A DNA stretch of 14,571 bases. Source: JBMNKL01 sp050261495 (lineage in GTDB: Bacteria; Bacillota; Clostridia; Acetivibrionales; DTU013). The notes under the pieces were generated by a model that was not told where the DNA came from, made no database searches, and worked only from the letters and a program-made list of their open reading frames with translations. The position numbers and the translations under genes are program-made. Positions 6,422-13,272 of the stretch are shown one piece after another; position 1 is the first letter of the stretch; the number at the start of each line of letters is the position of its first letter. The stretch lies in contig JBLNDI010000093.1 of NCBI GenBank assembly GCA_050261495.1, forward strand, positions 1 through 14,571. The letters run 5' to 3'.

Positions 6422-7348
6422 TTGTATCGCGTTGGAGTTGACCTCGGCGGCACAAATATTGCCGTAGGCCTGGTAAATGACAAATATGAGATAGTGGCTT
6501 TCACCAGCGTACCCACCAGGGCCAAGCGGCCAGCGGAGCAGGTGGTGGAGGATATAGCCGGCGCCATCAACAGTGTGCTTGAAAAGGGCGCTGTTACCGT
6601 TAAGGATTGCTCGATGATAGGGATTGGAGCGCCTGGGACCTGCGATGTGGAGCGGGGCATATTAATCCGCAGCTACAGCCTGGCCTGGGAACGGGTGCCT
6701 ATTGTCTCCATGCTGCACGAGCGTTTTGGAACTACGGTACGCGTGGATAACGATGCAAACTGCGCGGCTCTTGCCGAGGTGAAAGCCGGCGCTGCGAAGG
6801 GCTGCAAAAATGTTGTGCTGGTCACGCTGGGAACAGGCGTAGGTACAGGCATAGTCATCAACGGAAGCATATATTCGGGGCTTAAGGGCAACGGGACGGA
6901 AATGGGCCATATGCTGATAGACTATGACGGGGAGCTTTGCACCTGCGGCCGGAGGGGCTGCTGGGACGCTTATGCCTCCGCGACAGCCTTGATTGTCCAG
7001 GCAAAGAGGGCTGCGGCTGCCAGGCCGGAGTCCTTGCTGAACCGTCTGCCGGAGATAACGGGGAAGAGCGTATTTGAAGCCGCGGACAAGGGCGATGTAA
7101 CAGCAAAGGTAGTGGTAAAGCAATATTGTGAATACCTGTGCCTTGGCGTTACAAACATCGTCAATGCGCTTGCGCCCGAAATGATACTTATCGGCGGTGG
7201 AATAAGCCGCGAAGGCGACCGTATACTGAATCCCATTAGGGAGCATATCAGGGAATACAGCTTTGATACGCGCGAGGAAGCATTGCCCGTGGTCAAGGTG
7301 GCAAGCATGGGCAACGATGCAGGAATAGTCGGCGCCGCAGCATTGTGA
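6422..7348 (+). CDS. ROK-family sugar kinase
   Basis: The 308-residue cytosolic kinase has the ATP phosphate-binding motif VDLGGTNIAVGL (6-17), the catalytic Asp111 in VDNDANCAALAE, a glycine-rich segment TLGTGVGTGIVING (135-148), the sugar-binding ExGH (Glu160, His163), and the zinc motif with Cys173, Cys175 and Cys180 in CTCGRRGCWDAYAS. This is the glucokinase/N-acetylmannosamine kinase/fructokinase group, which phosphorylates a free sugar with ATP. The usual GCxEAYAS glutamate is Asp182 here, a conservative change at a residue that contacts the sugar hydroxyls in characterised ROK kinases. The start is TTG 6422, with AAGGGGG (6407-6413) 8 bases upstream; starting here gives the typical N-terminus. 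Nearness to an AGE-family epimerase and SIS enzymes suggests a hexose, ManNAc or aminated sugar as substrate; the family name is secure, the substrate is not. Confidence 0.9.
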   Translation: MYRVGVDLGGTNIAVGLVNDKYEIVAFTSVPTRAKRPAEQVVEDIAGAINSVLEKGAVTVKDCSMIGIGAPGTCDVERGILIRSYSLAWERVPIVSMLHERFGTTVRVDNDANCAALAEVKAGAAKGCKNVVLVTLGTGVGTGIVINGSIYSGLKGNGTEMGHMLIDYDGELCTCGRRGCWDAYASATALIVQAKRAAAARPESLLNRLPEITGKSVFEAADKGDVTAKVVVKQYCEYLCLGVTNIVNALAPEMILIGGGISREGDRILNPIREHIREYSFDTREEALPVVKVASMGNDAGIVGAAAL

Positions 7349-7373
7349 TTTTCTATTTGCCGCTCCTATTTTT

Positions 7374-7407
7374 ATACCCCATTCTTATACCCCGTCATTA
7401 ATACCCC
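7374..7407 (+). repeat. Three direct copies of ATACCCC upstream of fucI
   Basis: ATACCCC occurs at 7374-7380, 7387-7393 and 7401-7407, with periods of 13 and 14 bases. It lies 54-87 bases before the -35 of the fucI promoter. It may be a cluster of activator half-sites or a chance low-complexity stretch. No clear terminator hairpin for the preceding kinase gene was found here. Confidence 0.45.
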
Positions 7408-7442
7408 GTAATTCCGATCCGCATCCTGGCTGGTTGCCCGAG

Positions 7443-7462
7443 AACAATGCCCGGGACTTGTT
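7443..7462. promoter_or_regulatory. Imperfect palindrome overlapping the fucI -35
   Basis: AACAA-TG-CCCGGG-AC-TTGTT is a dyad with 8 of 10 base pairs per half and its centre at CCC/GGG. The right arm overlaps the first two bases of the -35 (TTGCAG at 7461). Position and symmetry fit a repressor operator; the regulator is unknown. Confidence 0.45.
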
Positions 7463-7489
7463 GCAGGAAAGATTTAACTTCTATATAAT
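7461..7489 (+). promoter_or_regulatory. Sigma-A promoter of fucI
   Basis: TTGCAG (7461-7466), a 17-base spacer, then a perfect TATAAT (7484-7489). Transcription would start near 7496, about 75 bases before the fucI ATG, which has GGGGTGAG just upstream. Confidence 0.65.
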
Positions 7490-7570
7490 ATAAAATGGAT
7501 CTAAATCGGACGGGCAGTTGTATTATCAAAGAGCAACCAAAATATAAAATACTGGATGGGGTGAGATTTT

Positions 7571-9391
7571 ATGAATAACATGACGGGTTTACAAGCCGGA
7601 AGTTTCAAAAACAGGCTGATAGGGGACATGCCTAAAGTCGGCATAAGGCCGATTATTGACGGCAGGCGCAGGGGAATAAGGGAATCCCTCGAAGAGCAAA
7701 CGATGAACATGGCGAAAGCCGCCGCCAGGCTTATTGCAGAGAACCTGAGACATTCAAACGGGTTGCCGGTAGAATGTGTCATTGCGGATACATGCATCGG
7801 TGGAGTTGCAGAAGCTGCCCAGTGTGCTGAGAAATTCGCCAGGGAAGGCGTAGGGGTATCTTTATCGGTAACTCCCTGCTGGTGCTATGGATCGGAAACC
7901 ATGGACATGGATCCCCTGGTTCCCAAAGCGGTATGGGGTTTTAACGGGACGGAAAGGCCGGGCGCGGTATACCTGGCAGCCGTGCTGGCGGCGCACAACC
8001 AAACAGGGTTGCCGGCTTTCGGCATATACGGCAGGGATGTCCAGGATGCCGGGGACGGTAATATACCTGGCGATGTTAGGGAAAAAATACTCAGGTTTGT
8101 AAAAGCAGGATTGGCTGTAGCCACGATGAGAGGCAAGTCATACCTTTCGATGGGTTCGGTATCGATGGGAATCGCGGGCTCTATCGTGGACGACGGGTTT
8201 TTCCGGGATTATCTCGGCATGAGAAATGAATACGTGGATATGACCGAGTTCACCAGGAGAATTGATGAAGAGATATATGACAAGGACGAATTTAAGAGAG
8301 CTTTTAAATGGGTGAAGGAGAATTGCATAGAAGGCCCGGATAACAATCCTGAAAATCTCAGGTTGTCCAGGGATAAAAAAGATAAGAACTGGGAAATGGT
8401 AGTTAAAATGGCCATGATCGCCAGGGACCTGATGATAGGCAATACGAAGCTTGCACAATTGGGCTTTGGGGAAGAAGCTTTAGGGCACAATGCCATTGCG
8501 GCAGGTTTCCAGGGACAGAGGCAGTGGACGGACCACTTCCCGAATGCGGATTTCATGGAAGCGATACTGAACTCGTCTTTTGACTGGAACGGCATAAGGG
8601 AACCGTTTATACTTGCAACCCAAAACGACAGCTTAAACGGAGTTGCCATGCTGTTCGGGCATCTCCTGTCAAACACGGCGCAGCTTTTTGCTGATGTAAG
8701 GACATACTGGAGCCCGGAAGCGGTTAAGCGTGTCACAGGCAAGGAGTTGACCGGGTTGGCCCAAAACGGCATCATACATTTGATCAACTCGGGCTCGGCC
8801 GCCCTGGATGCCACCGGGCAGCAATCCCGTGACGGACAGCCTGCAATGAAGCCGTTCTGGGAAATAACCGATGATGAGGCCGCAAAGTGCCTGAATGCTA
8901 CATCATGGAGGCCTGCCCGGCTTGAATACTTCAGGGGAGGCGGGTTTTCATCAAACTTCCTGTCCAGGGGCGGGATGCCTTTAACCATGTCGAGGATCAA
9001 TATTGTTAAAGGGCTGGGTCCTGTCCTGCAAATTGCCGAAGGTTATTCCGTCGACATACCGGAAGATGTGCATGGGATTCTTGATGCAAGGACTGACCCG
9101 ACATGGCCGACAACATGGTTTGTGCCGGTTTTAACGGGTAAGGGCGCATTTAAGGATGTTTATTCGGTAATGCTCAACTGGGGGGCGAACCATGGAGCGT
9201 TGAGCTTTGGCCATGTGGGCGCCGACCTGATTACATTGGCTTCCATACTGAGAATACCCGTCTGCATGCATAATGTCCCCGAGGAGAAAATATTCAGACC
9301 GTCGGCATGGAGCGCTTTTGGCACAAACGATGCGGAAGGGGCCGATTACAGGGCCTGCGCAAACTTCGGGCCGCTGTACGGGAGGAAATAG
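7571..9391 (+). CDS. fucI: L-fucose isomerase with a substituted metal-ligand glutamate
   Basis: The 606-residue product aligns along its whole length with E. coli FucI (591 residues), which converts L-fucose to L-fuculose (and D-arabinose to D-ribulose) in the cytosol. Shared blocks include KVGIRPIIDGRRRGIRESLE (22-41), TPCWCYGSETMDMDP (101-115), GFNGTERPGAVYLAA (123-137), SMGIAGSIVDDGFF (198-211), AIAAGFQGQRQWTD (308-321), NSGSAALDATG (406-416) and NWGANHGALSFGHVGAD (536-552). Asp375 (FADVRTYW) and His541 (GANHG) correspond to E. coli Asp361 and His528. The third Mn ligand and catalytic acid-base, E. coli Glu337 in ATENDS, is Gln351 (ATQNDS, codon CAA). The N-terminus is about 14 residues longer than in E. 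coli. ATG 7571 follows GGGGTGAG by 6 bases; the next Met, four codons in, is less well placed. It has its own promoter. No fuculokinase or aldolase gene is nearby. Confidence 0.95.
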   Translation: MNNMTGLQAGSFKNRLIGDMPKVGIRPIIDGRRRGIRESLEEQTMNMAKAAARLIAENLRHSNGLPVECVIADTCIGGVAEAAQCAEKFAREGVGVSLSVTPCWCYGSETMDMDPLVPKAVWGFNGTERPGAVYLAAVLAAHNQTGLPAFGIYGRDVQDAGDGNIPGDVREKILRFVKAGLAVATMRGKSYLSMGSVSMGIAGSIVDDGFFRDYLGMRNEYVDMTEFTRRIDEEIYDKDEFKRAFKWVKENCIEGPDNNPENLRLSRDKKDKNWEMVVKMAMIARDLMIGNTKLAQLGFGEEALGHNAIAAGFQGQRQWTDHFPNADFMEAILNSSFDWNGIREPFILATQNDSLNGVAMLFGHLLSNTAQLFADVRTYWSPEAVKRVTGKELTGLAQNGIIHLINSGSAALDATGQQSRDGQPAMKPFWEITDDEAAKCLNATSWRPARLEYFRGGGFSSNFLSRGGMPLTMSRINIVKGLGPVLQIAEGYSVDIPEDVHGILDARTDPTWPTTWFVPVLTGKGAFKDVYSVMLNWGANHGALSFGHVGADLITLASILRIPVCMHNVPEEKIFRPSAWSAFGTNDAEGADYRACANFGPLYGRK

Positions 9392-9749
9392 AGAAAAAGT
9401 AGAAGATAATCATGGGGACGGGGGTTGTCAGGATCATATACCCTGAATATTTTCTGCCTTGGCAATTGTATAATCCCGTGGATGATTTTTGCGCCTTTTT
9501 CGGACATTTTCCGGTATTCGGCTATTTTTTGGACTCCTCAATATTTTCAACAAGAACTATTATCTCAACATGCCTCATTGCTATTTGGACCTCGCAGTAT
9601 AAAATTTGCGTCAAACCGGTAATATACATGATACAACATACGGCTCGATAGATGCAAGGAATTTTATATCTTGACATCTTTTGGCTTTACAAATAAAATA
9701 ATATTAATTATCGCGACCGGGGATTCCCGTATGTTAACTAAAGGCAATC
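9392..9749. other. Gene-poor interval between fucI and the acetyltransferase gene
   Basis: No convincing gene is seen. A small inverted repeat TCAGG/CCTGA (9428-9432 and 9442-9446), followed by ATATTTT, could be a weak fucI terminator. The + strand open frame at 9412-9651 has no ribosome binding site and no family-like features. On the - strand a short frame from about 9630 breaks at a run of six A/T pairs near 9522-9527; one extra A would join it to an open stretch reading AEYRKMSEKGAKIIHG. It may be gene debris. A purine-rich block GGGGACGGGGG (9414-9424) resembles intergenic repeats of clostridial genomes. Confidence 0.4.
9671..9699 (+). promoter_or_regulatory. Promoter of the GNAT acetyltransferase gene
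   Basis: TTGACA (9671-9676), a 17-base spacer, then TAAAAT (9694-9699), with the gene starting 50 bases later. A small dyad CGGG-GATT-CCCG (9718-9729) lies in the leader. Confidence 0.7.
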
Positions 9750-10220
9750 ATGGAAAAGGTTGATTTCAAAATTGAAAAAGCGGTCATTGATGACGCAGAA
9801 GAAATATTGAAGCTTCAAAAGCTGGCATACCTAAGCGAGGCCGAGATATACAACGATTACGGCATTCCGCCGCTTAGGCAGACCATTGAAGAAATAACTG
9901 GCGAATTTGCCGTCAATGTTTTTTTAAAAGCTGTATCAGACGGGAAAATCATAGGGTCGGTAAGGGGTTTCGAGAAAGACGGGACTTGCTTCATAGGAAG
10001 GCTCTTCGTTCATCCCGATTACCGGAACAAAGGCATAGGAGCCTGCCTTATGAAAAGCATCGAAGAGGCGTTTGGCCATTGCAGCAGGTTTGAGTTGTTC
10101 ACCGGGCATAAAAGCGAGAAAAACCTGTACCTGTACAGGAAAATAGGCTACACCGATTTCAAGAGGGAAAACGTCTCAGAAAACCTGCAGTTCGTATATC
10201 TCGAAAAGGCACGTGGGTAA
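9750..10220 (+). CDS. GNAT-family N-acetyltransferase
   Basis: The 156-residue product is a single GNAT domain of normal length. Motif A is clear: FIGRLFVHPDYRNKGIGACL (81-100), with the acetyl-CoA pyrophosphate-binding RNKGIG (92-97). It is followed by a helix to about 110 and the motif B region ELFTGHKSEKNLYLYRKIGY (115-134), where Tyr128 is a candidate general acid by analogy to the family. It transfers an acetyl group from acetyl-CoA to an amine of a small molecule or protein; the substrate cannot be predicted. ATG 9750 has AAAGG (9740-9744) 5 bases upstream. It is a single-gene unit with its own promoter and is not obviously part of the sugar operons on either side. The stop lies inside a 10-bp tandem repeat. 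Confidence 0.88.
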   Translation: MEKVDFKIEKAVIDDAEEILKLQKLAYLSEAEIYNDYGIPPLRQTIEEITGEFAVNVFLKAVSDGKIIGSVRGFEKDGTCFIGRLFVHPDYRNKGIGACLMKSIEEAFGHCSRFELFTGHKSEKNLYLYRKIGYTDFKRENVSENLQFVYLEKARG

Positions 10221-10234
10221 TTGAGGGTAATTGA
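10215..10234 (+). repeat. Tandem 10-bp duplication across the acetyltransferase stop codon
   Basis: GGGTAATTGA occurs twice head to tail (10215-10224, 10225-10234), with a degenerate third copy AGGTAGTAGA after it. The first copy contains the TAA stop (10218-10220). It looks like replication slippage. Confidence 0.7.
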
Positions 10235-10283
10235 AGGTAGTAGAGGTTTAATCAAGTAGATGGCAGACTGTGTGAACCGGGTA

Positions 10284-11519
10284 TTATTCACGGCAAAAGA
10301 TCGTAACTAAACGAACATCATTCAGAATATTGTCAAAAATCATGGCATTAGCGCCATGTAGGGTAAAGTCTTCTTTAGTGAAATGGCTGAGTTCAATTTT
10401 CAGGGCGCTGTAGACTTTTTGCGGAAGATGTTCGCGTACTACATCATAAACAATATTCAAAAGACGCTGCCCGGTGCGGGATAATACATCTCCAATAAAA
10501 ATAATCTCGGGATTATATATATTAACAAGATTGACAATTCCGAACCCCAAGGCCCATGAAATGCGTTCAAAAGCTTTCTGAGCGAGTGGGTCGCCGTTAT
10601 TAATCGCATCTATGATGTTTTCGACGGAAAGAACTCCAGGGTCTAGTGAAGTTGGCATACCTTTGTCCATAAGCCTCTTAACTTCTTTTATTAATGCATA
10701 AGCGCTGGCATAGAGTTCCCAGCAGCCCTTGCTTCCACACTCACAAAGGGAACCGGAAAAATTTATGCTCATATGACCGACCTCGCCTGCTATGCCGAGA
10801 GCGCCGGACAAAATTTGCCCGTTTTCAATAATACCCGCACCAATGCCATAACCGGCGCAAAGAAAGAGCAATGAAGAATACTTTGCACTGCAGTCGCCGT
10901 ACCACCATTCTGCAAGCGCCGCACAGTTTGCATCATGTTCGAAAAATACCGGGATTGAAAAATGCTTGCTGATTTCGTCGCGCAAATCAAACTTGTTCCA
11001 TTCAGGAGCATGAGATAGGACTACAAATTCACCGCTTCGCTGTATGTAAGGTCCCGGAACGGCAAATCCTATACCAATCAGCTTTCCAATTTTACTTTTT
11101 TCAATAGTATCAATCAAACCTGTTATATGTTCGACAATAATATTTACAACTTCACGAGGTGGCATACTTTCCGTTCGAATTTTTTGAATCCCATCGAGAC
11201 AATTAGCTCCCATATCGAAAATCCCAAAGCTGACGGAGCCGCGGTCTATACGCGAGCAAATAGTTAGGTAGTGCCGGGTATTGAGTTCAAGTGCTATTGA
11301 ACGGCGTCCTTTTTTTCCGGAAATATTGCCAACTTCCTTCACCAATCCCCATTTTATAAAATCATCTATTATGTTGCTGATTGTAGCTCTTTTAAGCCCG
11401 GAAGCATGTGCAAGGGCAATCCGTGTTCTGTACTTTCCCCGAAGAAGAAGCTTTATTATTAAAGCGCGGTTCATATTCTGTATTGTTTCAAGATTCTTTC
11501 CATTCATGTGATTGGTCAA
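10284..11519 (-). CDS. ROK-family transcriptional repressor (NagC/XylR type)
   Basis: The 411-residue protein has an N-terminal winged helix-turn-helix (about residues 18-65; TRIALAHASGLKRATISNII at 32-51), the linker GKKGRRSI (68-75), and a ROK sugar-binding domain. That domain shows FEHDANCAALAE (193-204), GEVGHM (245-250) and the zinc motif CECGSKGCWELYAS with Cys259, Cys261 and Cys266. The N-terminal ATP loop of ROK kinases is replaced by RIDRGSVSFGIF, so it should bind a sugar ligand rather than phosphorylate it. The start is TTG at 11519-11517: GGAGG lies 9 bases upstream on this strand, whereas the ATG four codons in would be 21 bases away. It is divergent from the FAD-oxidoreductase genes, with a shared 12-mer in front of both, so it is the likely regulator of those genes and of itself. 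Confidence 0.92.
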   Translation of the reverse strand: MTNHMNGKNLETIQNMNRALIIKLLLRGKYRTRIALAHASGLKRATISNIIDDFIKWGLVKEVGNISGKKGRRSIALELNTRHYLTICSRIDRGSVSFGIFDMGANCLDGIQKIRTESMPPREVVNIIVEHITGLIDTIEKSKIGKLIGIGFAVPGPYIQRSGEFVVLSHAPEWNKFDLRDEISKHFSIPVFFEHDANCAALAEWWYGDCSAKYSSLLFLCAGYGIGAGIIENGQILSGALGIAGEVGHMSINFSGSLCECGSKGCWELYASAYALIKEVKRLMDKGMPTSLDPGVLSVENIIDAINNGDPLAQKAFERISWALGFGIVNLVNIYNPEIIFIGDVLSRTGQRLLNIVYDVVREHLPQKVYSALKIELSHFTKEDFTLHGANAMIFDNILNDVRLVTIFCRE

Positions 11520-11552
11520 AGGTTCCGACCTCCAAACGGTTATTTCTACAAA

Positions 11553-11578
11553 ATTGATAATTTAGTATATTTGTCAAT
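11553..11578. promoter_or_regulatory. Candidate operator A and repressor-gene promoter
   Basis: ATTGATAA (11553-11560) and TTGTCAAT (11571-11578) form an inverted repeat matching at 7 of 8 positions around a 10-base spacer. On the - strand a TATACT (11569-11564) inside it could be the -10 of the repressor gene, with a weak -35 TTATAT 18 bases upstream. The GGAGG ribosome binding site follows within about 35 bases. Confidence 0.45.
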
Positions 11579-11812
11579 CGGAATAACATATAAGTTGGTA
11601 AAATTAATAAAATATTCAGGTGCAATGTAAAAAAGGAATCAAAACACCCTGATTCTAGCTTTTTATAAAAATATTATAATCACCTTACATAAACATGTCA
11701 AGTTGAGCCTTGGATGTTGATGGTAGATTTTGCACTAGTGACAGCTACATCGCTAAAATATATAATTTTACGATTTTGAATGAAATTGCCACTCTAAATA
11801 GCAGCAATTATT

Positions 11813-11829
11813 TGTCAATCCTATTGACA
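11813..11829. promoter_or_regulatory. Candidate operator B, perfect inverted repeat
   Basis: TGTCAAT-CCT-ATTGACA is a perfect 7-3-7 dyad. The right arm contains the whole -35 hexamer of the FAD-oxidoreductase promoter, so binding there would block RNA polymerase. Its left arm is within the 12-mer shared with operator A. Confidence 0.6.
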
Positions 11830-11852
11830 GATATAAAATATTTAACTATAAT
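11824..11852 (+). promoter_or_regulatory. Fully consensus promoter for the FAD oxidoreductase genes
   Basis: TTGACA (11824-11829), exactly 17 bases, then TATAAT (11847-11852). Such a strong promoter would normally need a repressor, in line with the overlapping dyad and the divergent ROK gene. The leader would be only about 20 bases. Confidence 0.8.
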
Positions 11853-11878
11853 AAAACATAAAAGGAAGTCGATCTGAA

Positions 11879-13237
11879 ATGCATTATATAAAATATGATG
11901 TTGCGGTAATCGGCGCGGGGCCGGGAGGATTGCCCGCGGCGCTTGCTGCTGCCAGGCTGGGGTCAAAAGTCATATTAATAGAAAAGAACGGTTACGTCGG
12001 TGGAAATGCCGCGCTAGGCCTTCCTTGGCTTGCGTTTCTTGATATTAACGGACGGCAGGTAACCGGCGGTATCGCGCAGGAATTTGTAGACAGGCTGATG
12101 GAGCGGGGAGCCTGTTTTGGTCATCGCAGGTGTCCAATGCATAATTCGGTAACAAATATTCAACCGGATACCTTTAAAGTTTTGGCACTTGAATTGTGCA
12201 AAGAATGTGGCGTAGATTTATTGCTGCACAGCGAAGCTTTTGACGCAGAAGTGGAGAACGGGACCTTGAGGCGTGTCATGCTGTATGGAAAAGGCAACAG
12301 AATAACGCTGGAAGCAAAAGTGTTTGTAGATGCTACCGGAGACGGCGATGTTGCATATCTCGCGGGCGCCACTTATGAAAAAGGACAAGAAGGGAGCGGA
12401 ATTCTCCAGCCTCCTACCGTAATGTTCACACTAGGAAATGTCAATGATGAAAAGTTCTTTAAATATATAGAAGAAAATCCCGACCAAATGACATATGGAG
12501 AATACATAGAATGCGGAACAGGATATAATGCCGATTATTTTCGTGAAAGCCCCAATTACGTTTTCGTCGGTTTGCGCAAATTATTCAGTGAATTGAGGAA
12601 AAAAGGCGAGTGTCCCGTGGACCGTGATACGCTTATTTTTATCAACAGCCCGAATCCCGGAGAGGTTTATGTTAATACGACACGCTTGCTTAATACTGAC
12701 GCAACCGACATTTTTGAACTAACAAGGGCCGAGGTGGAAGGTTGCCTTCAGATTCCCAAACTTGTTGAAATGCTTAAAAAATACGTGCCGGGATTTGAAA
12801 ACTGTTTTATTTCATCTATCGCACCAAATCTCGGAGTTCGCGAAACAAGGCGCTTCTCAGGCATAAAGCGGCTTACGGTTGACAAGATTCTGGCCGGGGA
12901 TGTTCCTGATGATACAATTGCACTTGGATCATATAAAATAGATATCCACAGCGGGAAGGACGATTCGACGGTCTTCACTGCGCTTAAAAAACCTTATGGC
13001 ATACCATACGGTTGCCTCGTGAGCCGTGATGTAAAGTCGCTTATGCTGAGCGGACGCTGTATTTCAGTTGATCGTGAAGTATTGGGTTCTACCAGGGTAA
13101 TGCCGACATGTATGGCTGTCGGCCAGGCGGCGGGTGTTGGTGCAGCGCTGGCTGTTCAAAAAGGAATTCAGCCTGCGGATCTGGACCCCAGGGAAGTAGT
13201 GAAGATCCTGGCCCAAAATGGCGCCATTCTTAAATAA
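11879..13237 (+). CDS. FAD-dependent oxidoreductase 1 (FAD_oxidored type)
   Basis: The 452-residue flavoprotein starts directly with the Rossmann FAD site: VAVIGAGPGGLPAALAAARL (8-27, GxGxxG at 12-17) and Glu35, the usual ribose-binding acid at the end of strand 2, then GYVGGNAALG (38-47). Later family marks are VFVDATGDGDVAYLAGA (about 148-164), the GVRETRR motif near residue 320, and a C-terminal FAD contact SGRCISVDREVLGSTRVMPT followed by VGQAAGVGAALA. These fit the broad FAD_oxidored (PF12831-like) family, often found in carbohydrate loci and mostly uncharacterised. No signal peptide or CxxC iron-sulfur cluster is evident, so it is probably cytosolic. ATG 11879 has AGGAAG 10 bases upstream. 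It is first in an operon with a paralog 35 bases downstream. The substrate is unknown; an oxidation of a sugar or sugar-derived alcohol is a guess. Confidence 0.85.
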   Translation: MHYIKYDVAVIGAGPGGLPAALAAARLGSKVILIEKNGYVGGNAALGLPWLAFLDINGRQVTGGIAQEFVDRLMERGACFGHRRCPMHNSVTNIQPDTFKVLALELCKECGVDLLLHSEAFDAEVENGTLRRVMLYGKGNRITLEAKVFVDATGDGDVAYLAGATYEKGQEGSGILQPPTVMFTLGNVNDEKFFKYIEENPDQMTYGEYIECGTGYNADYFRESPNYVFVGLRKLFSELRKKGECPVDRDTLIFINSPNPGEVYVNTTRLLNTDATDIFELTRAEVEGCLQIPKLVEMLKKYVPGFENCFISSIAPNLGVRETRRFSGIKRLTVDKILAGDVPDDTIALGSYKIDIHSGKDDSTVFTALKKPYGIPYGCLVSRDVKSLMLSGRCISVDREVLGSTRVMPTCMAVGQAAGVGAALAVQKGIQPADLDPREVVKILAQNGAILK

Positions 13238-13272
13238 TAGACCTGAAATAATCCCAAGAAAGGGTGAATAGC

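Larger units (their letters stand above)
11520..11878. other. Divergent regulatory region, repressor / FAD oxidoreductases
   Basis: These 359 bases between divergent genes are AT-rich and hold no gene. TATTTGTCAATC occurs twice in the same orientation, at 11568-11579 and 11809-11820, each beside a promoter. The middle contains GAATC/GATTC arms (11636-11640 and 11651-11655) followed by CTTTTT, too weak to call a terminator. Confidence 0.7.

Noticed and set aside
8209..9000. 263-codon open frame on the - strand within fucI
   Set aside because: FucI homology covers the whole stretch on the + strand; the antisense frame has no features.
9412..9651. 79-codon + strand open frame after fucI
   Set aside because: There is no ribosome binding site, it is Phe/Ile-rich from T-runs, and no motif was found.
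10272..10291. GTGAA/TTCAC inverted repeat between the convergent acetyltransferase and repressor genes as a terminator
   Set aside because: The stem is only 5 bp with a 10-base loop and no T-run on either strand; part lies inside the repressor gene.
11572..11577. TTGACA on the - strand as the -35 of the repressor gene
   Set aside because: No acceptable -10 occurs 15-19 bases downstream; TATACT inside the dyad is a better -10 and makes this hexamer part of the operator.
11636..11664. GAATC/GATTC hairpin followed by CTTTTT as a terminator or attenuator
   Set aside because: The 5-bp stem is weak and no transcript is expected to end there in a divergent promoter region.
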